64,000 bases of DNA from contig NC_088790.1 of NCBI RefSeq assembly GCF_949628265.1, positions 16,806,545-16,870,544 on the forward strand. The letters are read 5' to 3'. Source of the stretch: Cloeon dipterum. Its lineage: Eukaryota > Arthropoda > Insecta > Ephemeroptera > Baetidae. The notes below the pieces were generated by a model. That model saw only the letters and a list, made by a program, of their open reading frames with translations. It ran no database searches and had not been told where the DNA came from. This document shows positions 28,848 through 39,900 of this stretch, one piece after another. The first letter of the stretch is position 1. The number at the start of each line of letters is the position of its first letter. Both the position numbers and the translations under genes were made by a program.

Positions 28848-28853
28848 TTTTAT
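28848..28853 (-). terminator. Poly(A) signal of MRPL47
   Basis: AATAAA on the minus strand, only 22 bp beyond the MRPL47 stop codon. This implies a very short 3' untranslated region. Confidence 0.7.
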
Positions 28854-28875
28854 TATTTAGAACTTCTCTTGTCAA

Positions 28876-30277
28876 CTAATCAAGATTTTTATCATGGTTT
28901 CCTCTGGCGTCTATGTGTTTTCTAGCTGCTTCAACATCGACATCAGGGAAAGCCTCTTGAAGAGACTTGACATCCGCGTCAGGATATTCACTGAAGATCC
29001 GTGAAACATACCTTCTTCGGGAACTGGAACAAAAATGAGGAGAGTTGATGAAGATGAAGAAAAACAATACAAATTTAATTTGTATTTCAAGAAGTTTAGT
29101 CAACTTACTGTGTCTTCCAAATTTCCCTGTCTCTCAGTTTCTCAGCCTTGAGGCGGAGGAATTTTTTAACTGCATTGCCTTCGTAGCCGTGAACAACCTT
29201 TTCTCTCCACTTCCGATTCATTACTTTGGGAATCAGGTGTTCTGAGTGCTTGTAGAAGTATCTCATACCTAGCAAGAATTTTTAAAAAGCCAAATCAAAT
29301 CACGCTAAAAAGGTTTAATTTTAATTACCAATCTGATTCATCTCTAGCTTGCCGGGTCGTTCAGCAGGTTCTGTTGTCTCAAGCTCAAAGTAGGCTCTGT
29401 TTCTTTCTCTGACAACTGTTTCCAGATTCTCCATGCTTTCCTCGACTTTGTCTATTCTCTCTGGATTTGGAAAGACGCGGTATTCCGTTTGACACTCCCT
29501 CTCCATTGTTAAAAGCATGTTTCGCTCCTTCAGCAAAACATACCTGAAAGTGCAGTTAGAGTGATGAAATTTAATTGGTACAACAATTCAGTGGCAGATG
29601 AAAAAACGTACCACAGCTTATGCAAATCTTCATTGCTCTTGATTCTTAGCTCATCAAGTTTCCATGATCTGCCAGTTTTGATATTATCCTTTTCCCAGTT
29701 TTTGGGGTCATCAAAGAATTCCATGAGTTTGTCATTGATGGAAGGAGGTGGCTTCGTTGAAAACAAGGTCACGCAGAGTACTCTAGTAGGAAGGCTGCTT
29801 AAAAATAGAAGCACTCAATCATTAAATGAATATCCTTTCAAAGTTATGGAAAAATTACAGTTTTCGCCGCGAAGATTCAGTTTTCGCCACCCCCTACTTT
29901 TAAAATATGAGATTCTCATCAGAACTGGCGAAACTGTAACTTTCCCATTTACCATAGTAGCAAAAGCTTCAAAAAGAACAAATTGTAAAAAATAACACAA
30001 CTCCTAAGATGATATTTTAAAAAATGAACATAAAATTGAAACGAACAAAACCCGGTCCAGTATGTATGTACTATGTAAAATAGAAACAAGCTTTCAAGGA
30101 TCGTGTTGAGGACTTGAAAAAATACAATTTAATAATCGGTATGTTGTACATATCTACATATCTAGAAAATGTAAGATGTGCTCACCTAAGGATGACTTTC
30201 TGCTGTTTTAGAGCAGCAAACGTGGGGATCCTGAGCTGATTAACTAAGGACGGGATTCTCCGACAAAGTGCAGACAT
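28876..30277 (-). CDS. mRpL47: Mitochondrial ribosomal protein L47 (uL29m)
   Basis: This is a component of the large subunit of the mitochondrial ribosome. Five minus-strand exons join in phase: 30277-30186, 29794-29612, 29543-29329, 29268-29109 and 29023-28876. They total 798 nt and 265 aa, against about 250 aa in human MRPL47. Residues 1-30 are Arg/Lys-rich without acids, as in a mitochondrial presequence. Residues 54-64 ([11 protein letters not shown]) and 80-101 ([20 protein letters not shown] onward) are family signatures that I recognise from vertebrate MRPL47; the second lies in the uL29 helical hairpin. The C-terminus is charged and helical. The exon 2 acceptor is a tandem AAGCAG, so one serine is optional. 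The gene is divergent from the ADAM gene with about 640 bp between start codons, which suggests a shared promoter region. Confidence 0.95.
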
Positions 30278-30403
30278 TTTTTGTCAAAAAATATGTAATT
30301 GCAGAGCAAATTTGGAGAGGGATTTTTGCGATTCAGAACACCAGCTACAAGCACACGCATGGGGTGTTTACAACCTCGCCCACTCTAAGTCAGCTTTGAT
30401 TGG

Positions 30404-30413
30404 ACGATATCGT
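30404..30413. promoter_or_regulatory. ACGATATCGT palindrome
   Basis: A perfect 10-bp palindrome about 130 bp upstream of the MRPL47 start codon. It is a plausible transcription-factor site for the housekeeping promoter. The factor is not identified. Confidence 0.3.
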
Positions 30414-30510
30414 TCCCCTTGTCCAAATTGTAAAAGGTTTCGTCAAAAGAGTGCAGCACTGTAGATAAATTTATCTTTAATTAATGGGAGATGTTCACAA
30501 CAAATCATAA

Positions 30511-30518
30511 AACCGGTT
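30511..30518. promoter_or_regulatory. AACCGGTT site
   Basis: A perfect palindromic AACCGGTT, which matches the published Grainyhead-type core. A second partial site (ACCGGTT) lies at 30535-30541. They sit inside the divergent promoter. The motif match is seen; binding is inferred. Confidence 0.4.
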
Positions 30519-30716
30519 TTGTTGTTCTTCCTCTACCGGTTATTTAATACAGTATATTGCATATTGTTCCACCAATGCTTTTTAAACAAAGACTTTTTAC
30601 TAGATTCATTTCAAAATTAGTCAAACTTTGTTCAAAAATATATTTGAGCAGAATTCTTAGTGCCAGATTAGAGTAGAAACTTTGCAGTTTGAAAATTTAC
30701 AACATTTATTTTGTGA

Positions 30717-30722
30717 TCAGTT
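30717..30722 (+). promoter_or_regulatory. Initiator-like TCAGTT
   Basis: Matches the arthropod initiator consensus TCAKTY, about 200 bp upstream of the ADAM ATG. No convincing downstream promoter element was seen at +28. It is a weak candidate transcription start. Confidence 0.25.
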
Positions 30723-30736
30723 CTCTAGCCTCCAAG

Positions 30737-30744
30737 AACCGGTT
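30737..30744. promoter_or_regulatory. AACCGGTT site
   Basis: A second perfect AACCGGTT palindrome, followed immediately by a further AACCG half-site. It lies on the ADAM side of the divergent promoter. Confidence 0.4.
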
Positions 30745-30916
30745 AACCGAAGTGCGAGTGCGAGGGTGGGGTTGAGTTGCGGAGCGACAGAAATAAAGGC
30801 AGAAATACCATCGAGTGAAAGAACAACAACACAGCCGGAGTGTCGTTTTTCGAATTCGAGCGGATTTTGGAGCGTGCCATGCAACGGTGTTGCGGATTTG
30901 CGGTGCCCGGCGAACG

Positions 30917-33900
30917 ATGAAGGGTTGCCTGGTGCTGGCGGTGCTTCAGGGGGCGGTCCTGGTGGCTACCCTGACCTCAGGTCAGTACTCCAACTCTTAT
31001 TATATTTAATTGTCGCAACGGACCTCTCACACCTCACGCAGATCGAATGAAAGAGCAGTGAGTCACTGCACGGAAGCCTTGTCGGTGCAATTATGTATGT
31101 ACCATCGGTGTGCAAAGCTCTGCGTGAGCCCTATTCGCGATGATTGATAAAATATGTAATTCGCCCTGATGGCCGGAAGGAAGGGAAACCCTTCGTTGTG
31201 GCTTGCGGCGGTGCGGCGGCTTCATTTTCGTCTTTCGGGTCTCTTGACAAAGAGACCGGAAAGTTAATAACACTTTATATATACATAGTCCCTTTGCATG
31301 CTTTCAAGCTCAATTTACTCACACTTAATTCCAACTGAATCGTGTTAAATATATTATGACGGGAAAAGTTAATCGACCGAAAACTGGTTTTTTTACGTTG
31401 CGAATTTTGGTTTAAATTTTATTGCTTTGTATAAGATAAGTGTTTAATTTGTAATGTTAATTCAAGCATTATTAGCATTTTTGAAATATTCATTGTTAAA
31501 TCCCTCTCAAATTCTTTGGAATAAAATCATTTATCAAAAGCATTTGACATTTTTTGATTACTAAAGAAACTGCTCACAATTAAATATTAACTTTCGAAAC
31601 GAATATTTTTATCACAAAAATTGTTAAGACTGGAGGCTTCATTTTCTTTGTGCGCGCTACATCCGTTTCTAGTCTCCAGTTCATTTGACGCAACTCGATA
31701 CTTTTTCAGTGCTCACTTTTTCCTCTCATTTTTTGCCCATCAACCCCTTCGCTCTCGGCTAGCAGTTCAAATCCGTTTTGTGACGCAATTCCAAAGAAGA
31801 AGTGTTATTTAATGGCTTTGGAAGGATGGGAATTGAACCCTCATGTGCGGCAGTTAGTTTAGGTTTACGCACACGAAAAGAGAGGATGCTGGGCATTGTC
31901 GCCTGTTGAGACAATGAAGACGCCCCTATCAAGATGAGGCGTATCAGTTTCGAGCAATGAGAGCGAAACCAAAGTCCTTGTTTTTGTTTTAACGCGAAAA
32001 GCAATGATTTCCAACGCACTCAGATGAAAATGAGCGCTCAAACGTCAAATTACGCATAACTCTGGATTTTTCATTTACGGATGGATTTACGTTGAATGTT
32101 TTTACCAGCATTTGAGTGATTGCTGTACCTATTAAATTAAAATTTATGTTGTTTCTTATTATAACTCGATGGTTTGGAATTAATTTTTTAAACTTTTCCT
32201 CATTGATAAGCTTAAAAATAAACTTTTACGCCAGTTTTTTCAAATCAATGTTTAAGCACAGAAAAAAATGAAATACATAGACGCATAGAAAATATACGAA
32301 ATTGGAAATTATCGAATTTCTCAGCTCTGCGCGGATGATTTCAGGATGGGAGGCTAGAAAAATTCAACTAATTATCGCTTGTGTCATGACTTTTTATTTG
32401 TAGTTTAATATTAGCAAAATTCGCTTCTGGAACGACTGAAAAGCTTGTTAATCGAGATTCAGCATTTATAAAGCAAGATAAGTATAGTTTTTAATGCTTG
32501 GTCGAGTTTTTAAAGTATTGAGTGCCCACAATCAGTCAGAACACATTTTAAGATATTAAGTCATTGTTGTTGCGTTGTCAAGGGAAAAGATTTTGACAAA
32601 TTGGCTTTATACAATCCTTGCACCCACAATCCAATTTGTCAATTATATACGGGTTGACAAAGAAGGCTCTTCTTGCACTGTATATTCTGTATTATTTTTT
32701 CTCTCCCTTCGTTAAGCAACAGGCGAGCCTGAGCCGAGAAATCTCTGTCTGAATGGGCTTTTCATCAAGCGAATCAATGGGATCGTTTTAAGTGCAATCG
32801 AGTTGAGTGATTTTTCCGCAGCAGTCGCGGCCGCAGGGACAGATTGCTGCGCGAGAACTCGAAAAATCAGCCGAGAGGATAAATCGGAAGAGCAGTCCTT
32901 TCCTCCCTTTTTGATAAGAAACAAAAGGCCGCTCGCTTCCTGTCCCATGCATCGCACGCAACCTTTCCCCGCTTCGACTCAAAGCGCGGCTCGTGTTTAT
33001 TTGCTCAGCAGCTCAAAAGGTCTCCGGCATGCATTAAAAATGAGTCTCGTGCCAACAGCCACTTTTTGCCCCCCTCACTGAAAAATACGCGTATAGTATA
33101 AACCGATTACTTTTTAATCCAAGACATTCTGGACGGGGGGACCCTTTTTTGTTTCTTATTGAATGAAATGGAACTCATTCCCCCATGACATGCAAAATAT
33201 AAATGAAAGTAATCGTTGCATACTATTCATGATAAAACAAGACCTTAAAAATTGTTAAAATATAATTCTTCAACATTTATTGCCATCAATAACAAGCGAA
33301 GCAGGAGCCGAATATATAAGCAACTAACTGAGTTTAGAAATCTGCCAGAAAAAATATTTTAAATATCTGTCTGAAGTAAACAAATATTTTTCATATCAGT
33401 AAATGAAATATGTAGAGTTCGCATTTCGTGTTCCTCAATTTTACTGTCGATGCCATGAAATTTGGCTGCCTTTTCAGTGTCCTCTGCTTATTTCAATATT
33501 GTTAGGCAGCTTTTACATTCGAATGAACTGATGATAAATAATATTTTGCTGAACTCATTTTAATTTCATTTCTCGACACACAAAAGTTGTGTGTGAAATT
33601 GATGTTTGCAATGATTTTAAATACATTAAAATTAACGTTTCAATTCCAATTCCAATGATGTGATTGGAGCTCTGCGCGTTTCATTTAACGATATAGTGGT
33701 AATTGCTCCTGCCCCTTTGCCACCATCCGATCGGCTGGAGATTTGATTTAACGGTGCCGCGTGTCAAAGCCAGCTGGAGCTGGCTACACATTTCCTATAA
33801 AGCTGATGCGTGTTTGCTGCTTTTCCGAGTAAACCATCAACTGACAGCGAAGCGAGTGTTTATGGTTTATCGTCGCCGGCGTCTCCAGCTGAAAAGTGGG

Positions 33901-36900
33901 CTCCAATGCACATATTGAGTAGGAACGGTTTGTACGTTGAGAGAGCAGAAAATAAAGTGGGGTAACTGACCTCCCAGTCCGATTCTCTTCGGCGTGTGTG
34001 ATTAATTAGAGCTATATGGAATAAATCGGACTCTATAGGATGGTCAACTCTTAGCAGAGGCTCAAGCTCAAAAGTAATCCGACAAAAGGATGTACGATGA
34101 AACCGCGAGATTGGGATTACAAAAGGTTGTAAATAAGTTGGGGAGGCTTTTTTCGGTTCAAAAATTCCAGCCAGTGATGAAACAATTTCGATCAGGACTA
34201 AGTAAAACCATGTCCCAACTGCTCCCATGCGTTATATTATACGGCAGACCTTCTAGTTAATTCCATTCCTCTGAAAATCATTACCCAAATTTAAAGATTC
34301 GGCGTCACATTATCAAAAAACGCTTTCCATTTTCCTACTGTCCAGAACTTCCAAATTAACTTCCAGATTCATAATTTGCTTGTGAAATTTGTACAATTTT
34401 TATCTGATCTTCTAGAGGCCGCATTCAACCTTACGTATGTGTGCTCACCAATAAAGAGGGTGAAGTAATTAAGATTGCGGCCGGATTTCACTGCTCTCGC
34501 AATTGCGAATAAATTGAGATAAGCCGGGGCTCGCATAGCGATCGGAATCTAGATGCATAAATATTTTTACAAACACTCTCGGCGAATCTTGATTTCGTGG
34601 CTCTCTCGCTCACACGCGCCACCCGCGAGCCGATTGAAATTCAGTGGGCGCAAGCGGATGCACGCTGGCTTTTTTATTATTCTGCTCCTTAATCGCATGC
34701 AGCGCGGCCCCTGAAGCGCCACCGGTCCTTCCTGCATTTTGAGCCTCGTGGATTGCTGCGGCCAGACCCTTTCACCTTTTAATCGCTCGTTCCGTCTGTC
34801 GGACTTCCGAGATCGCTCTGTGACGAGCACGCGTTGCGCAATCAAAAGGCAGCACGGTGGAAAAAATGAAACTTGAGACCAAAACGAAATATAATTTTAC
34901 GAAATCCTAGTTTGATAAAAAAAATGCCCACTTGGAACTATTTCCTGAAATAACTCATACACAAGGAACAAGAAGTCTTATATTTGAGCTTTCTATATCG
35001 AACGAGGAATGAATAATAACTTCCTCGACCCCATGACTTTCACAAATTAATCTATGTAACCTGAAAAATGATGCTCTAAGAATTTAAATATTTATGTAGA
35101 AACGCAGAAAAATAATTTGAAACCAATCTGTCGCTCTACTTCATGAGAAATATCATTAAAATTGCCAAAATTACGGGGTATCATTTATGTTTTAAAAGAA
35201 AACAACTCATTTCAAATGATTCCAGGCTACACAGTATTTTTCTGTTTTCATCCATCCAAATTTTTGCATTGTTACACACGGCGGATATTATCTTGAATCT
35301 AGACTAGACGCATTGCGGCGCATGCAGCAGGTCTGCAAAGCGTCTCCGCGCACGCAAATAGAATAATGTGCAACGCATTACGGCTCTTCTGTCAAAACAA
35401 AAACGTGAGGCAACGCGTGAACTGGATCAAGAAGCCAATGAATGATCATGAGTGTGCAAAGTACGGAGGATGCGGCTCAATCTTGCGAGGAAGCACGTCG
35501 TTGTTCGAGTCGACTTGCCGATCTAATATGCCGGAAGGAAGAGGAGTGGAAGCGGCGGCGGCGATTTGCCAATAATAATAATAAATCGTGTGTGTGTGCA
35601 CGCGGCGCACATTGTTGTATTCCTTAGATGTGAATCACCGGCAGCATAAGTCATCGTGAGTCTTTAACTTTGCCGGTTGGCTCTGTTGAGTCAAAGAAAT
35701 GCTCGTGACACTCCTGCTTCTTTTTATTGACTCTTTTTCTCGTTCACTGCGGAGCACGACGGAGAATTGCTCTGAGAATGTACGATTTCTGCAATGCCTC
35801 CAGAGCGGAATGTGCAATGCTGCAATTGATTGATATGCGGCGAACAAACCCGTTGGATTTATCACGATCCAGGTTAGCTCGGAGCGATTTGCAAGCGTGT
35901 CCCCGTTTACTTTGCATGAAACATTTGTGAGCAGAATTGCTTTTTACTGTAAAAAGTATTTTCTTACAACACCAAATCTTTGAGGACGGTGAGAATACAA
36001 AATATAAAAAGGCTGAAAGTGAGATATAAAATTTCGCTAAAAGTAAAAACATATTTTTTTACTATATAATACTCGATTTTCTTATATCTGCGCGTTTTTG
36101 CGCCTAAGGTGCGGTGTGTATGGAACCGTAGCAAAATCCGAGCATTCAATCTCACTTTTCTGTATTTACAATCTATTGAAGGCTCTAAATTCAGTTTCTT
36201 ATTTTGTTAAAATATGGGACAAAATCTTAAATATGGTCGTTCAATTTGATGTCCGTTCAAACCACTTTTAAAAGCAAAAGCAAATTAAAAAAGATTCTAG
36301 TAAAACTTCTGCTGGTTCTGTTTTTAAATTAATTGTGCGACTGGAGGTGGAAGTTATTGTCTCATCGCAGCACAATCAACCTTTGATTTAAAAAAATTTA
36401 AAACCCGTGAAAATAAGTTATTTCAATTAAAAAATCTGTTTTCTTCATTTGAACTAAAGCTATGCATAATTCACATAACCTTTATGCTAAATTTTTAAAT
36501 TACAAATAAGCCTGGCAATTGAATAAAGATCATCTTGCTCAAATCCAAAAGGAGTGAGAGTTGAACTCGAAACATTGCCCTACACGTCTCTCGGGCAATA
36601 AAAAATACTTTAAAAGCAGCCTTGACAAAAAAGCGGGACCGTTAAGGATCTTTTTCTTGCGCTCGAATATATATGGGAACTCATTTGAACAAATTAATAT
36701 TTCGTGCTTGTCCGCGGTAATTGAGCAGCGTCGAGCTAGCGTCTGTTCCTTTTTATTTACTCCAGCGATGGCGTTTTTGAATTTTTTGCCGGCAGCCGAG
36801 TGACGTCAGGAGTTTTGGATGTGTTGGTTAAAAGATGTTTTTCGGTGCGGCCCCTAACAGACGCTCATCCCTGTTCAGTCTTTCGCACATACACACACAC

Positions 36901-39900
36901 ATGCAAGGGCTCAGAACTACTTCTCCTTTTATTTTCGACAGAGACGCACACATGTGGCTGCGGAGAGCAGAAAGCCGGCTCCGCGGGCAGACAGGAAGAC
37001 CGAATTTTAATTAACAACAACAGCCGCCCCCTCGCTAGTAAATAAACAAAGCTACAAACGCAGAATTTCAGCCTTCTAGCCAAATATTTTCGCTCTCTGT
37101 GGAGACACAAGAGTTGACAGACAGGTTTAGGGAACGTGTCACTCACGTTTGTCTTGGGCTCAACAAAAATAATTGACTTCCTCTCCTCTCCTACGTAGGT
37201 GACTTATTTCAAGTGCGGAAAGGAAAATGGGATTCGTGGAAATTATGAGCAGTTATTACTTTTTCCTCTAAACGTCAATCTATTCAACGGTCGAATAGCG
37301 AGAGCTAAATTCTGTAGGAGCAGTGATTTGTGGAATATTATAGCAATTATTTCCACTAGCCATGCTTAAAGGACCATATCATATTATGCAGACTTTGAAA
37401 GTAATAATCACTCAAGCAGAATTAAATTTAAGAAGAAGAAAAGATGAGTTCTCTGATAACCCTGTAAATTGTAAATGTTGCTACAATGAGCAATAACCCA
37501 ACTTTAAGTAAGGAAGGAAAATCTTTTCCTGTTGGTCACTTTGTCGAGACGGTCTTCGTGACTCACTCGTTAAAGCTGTGCTGAGAGAAGGAAAGAATAT
37601 TCTTCGCTGAAACGAGGCTGCTCCAGGGATTGTGAAGAATTAAGTGCGGCGAGTGCACTTGACCTTGTCTGTGACCACAATTACACGTACGATTTGGCTT
37701 AGAGTGTGCGTTAGTCCCAAACAAAGCGCTCTATCTCTCCGTGAGCTCGGGCGTGGAGCGAGAAAAGTATAAAAAATACACGAGACGCGATAAATAAGAA
37801 AAGAAATCCGCTCGCATTGTTTGGATTATTTATTTTCCACCTAGAAACGACAGCACACTCCTCTATTTTACTTACACGCCCTGCAAGAGATAGACCGGGC
37901 ATCTTTGAATAGGGTTACCAGGCGTAACTGTGGGCATGAACGAACAAAATGAATATTTATCTCCGACCCATAATGTCGGACCCTTCTCACAATTTTTGTG
38001 ATTTCGTTCCGACGTGTGAAATAACCCGTTCAAATGAGCTTAGTATCTGGCAACCCTACCACAAAAAGACTTGTTCCTAATTGGAATATACTGCCCACCT
38101 AGCGAAAATCGGCGTCGCTTGTCTGCGTGGAAATATGCAGAGCAAAGCAAAGGGGTCTTAAATAATTTTCTTATTTTATTTTTGATTTTTGTACTATAGG
38201 AAATATTATGATCGTTTTTTACTCTTTTGTGCGTGCAGACCGCCGGATGTTTCTGCGTTTTCCATGTTTAAATCGCTCCGTTGGTGATAAAGTGAGTAAA
38301 ACACATTCAACCGCAGTTTTACGATGTTCGTTTCTGTTCGCGATTGCTACATTTTTTTAACCGATACCAGATCATGCATTAAAAATTGGATCATAAATAT
38401 TGAATTTTTTTTATTGATGGTCGTTTGATGCATTAGTACTTGCAGTTCAAAAAACAATCAACAAGCAAATCAAGGTCATGTCTAATCACAAACAATTTTG
38501 TAAGTTTTTGCCCTTCAGAAAAATAAAAATATCGTCATATTTTTTAAGGATGTGTATGCCTATGTATAACAATATTTTTATCACAAACATGTGCAGCCAC
38601 CGACGCAGCGAATAGTCTCAAGGGCGTAATATTAAAATATCGCCGACGCTTTCCAGACCATTAATCGGAAATGAAAATGCACGTTGCGGGCGTCATACTT
38701 CAAAAGAGGTCCAAAAATAGTCGCTCGCGTTCACAATCAAACAGAGTACAGAATCGTGTGAATATCAACGTTAGTAAAACCTCTCCTCTTGTGTTGCAGG
38801 TCCAGCCGCCGAATTTTCTCAGCACCAAATCGTGAGGCCCTCGTTGGTGCACAGCCGTGAGAAGAGACACTTGAACTCGACCAGAATCGCTGTCAGTAAA
38901 TTATTTATCGCCCCTCGCGCCGTTTATCTCCGAATTGGATACAGCAGTGTTGTGATTCGAGCGCTGAATAAATAAATGGGCCCTTCAAACTCTTTAAAAG
39001 ACGCCAAGACGTATCGTCTGAGAGAGAAAAAAGCTATCGATCAAAACGCGTAGTATTCAGCTAGGCTATTCGCGTGAATTTCGGTTTGCTAAATTTTTTG
39101 CCAGTTTTAATTTTCCTCGTGCACAAATACAAGCTCTAGAGCCATTTGCTTCTTGGAAACCGGGAGCATAAGGTCACACGCGTGGGCGACTCGGCCGTCC
39201 AAATCTGTCAAGCGGCAAAGTGGCGCTCAAACTTCCACTGCCGGGATCCCCATGCCCATGGTCCATTAATTCAATTAGCTCTGATTGTCCGCTCTTATTA
39301 ACACTTGCACAAGTCGACATTAATCGCAGTGCCGCACTCGGTGAGTGAGAAATGAGATAACGCTGACTACAGTTATCGGACAATCCTTTACAGTTCATTG
39401 CCAGCGCTTGTCTCGAAAGTTCCAATTATTGCATCCAATATAATATCTATCATCCATGTAATAACTGCGACGTGTTTTTTTTTTCCTTTTTTTGTAAAAA
39501 ACAAAGTTAGGAAGGGAAAATTCCAGCAACACCCAGCTCCTTAATTAAAATCAATTTTGCTTCACGAGATGGTCGTTGTTGGTCGACGCCTGCAATTCGA
39601 GTATTTTCGCCAGTTGGCTCCTTTCCCGTGCAGGAACTGTAAATAGAATGCGCGGCTCTTATGTGTGCGTGTATTGCAGGAGGGCATCAACGAAAAAACC
39701 AACGAGAACAATCACGTGCATGACTTGGCCGTCTCGATCAACATATCCGGCGAAGATGTGGTTTTGGACTTGAAACTCAACCAGTACGTTTGCAGGCTAT
39801 GAGCCAAAGTGCGCGATCGAGTTTCAACTTTGTTTGTCTGCATTGCAGGGAGCTCCTCGGCAAATCGTACTTTGTGCGAACGCAGGGAAAGTCCAGCCCG

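Larger units (their letters stand above)
30278..30916. promoter_or_regulatory. Divergent promoter region between MRPL47 and ADAM
   Basis: These 639 bp separate the two start codons, which point away from each other, so both promoters and leaders must lie here unless distal leader exons exist. Visible sequence signals are a 10-bp palindrome near the MRPL47 side, three ACCGGTT-type sites, and an initiator-like TCAGTT on the ADAM side. The last about 150 bp before the ADAM ATG are GC-rich, as expected of its 5' leader. Confidence 0.6.

Noticed and set aside
31820..31860. tRNA-like T-arm (minus-strand GGGTTCAATTCCC)
   Set aside because: The T-stem pairs only three bases and no D-arm, anticodon arm or acceptor stem could be placed.
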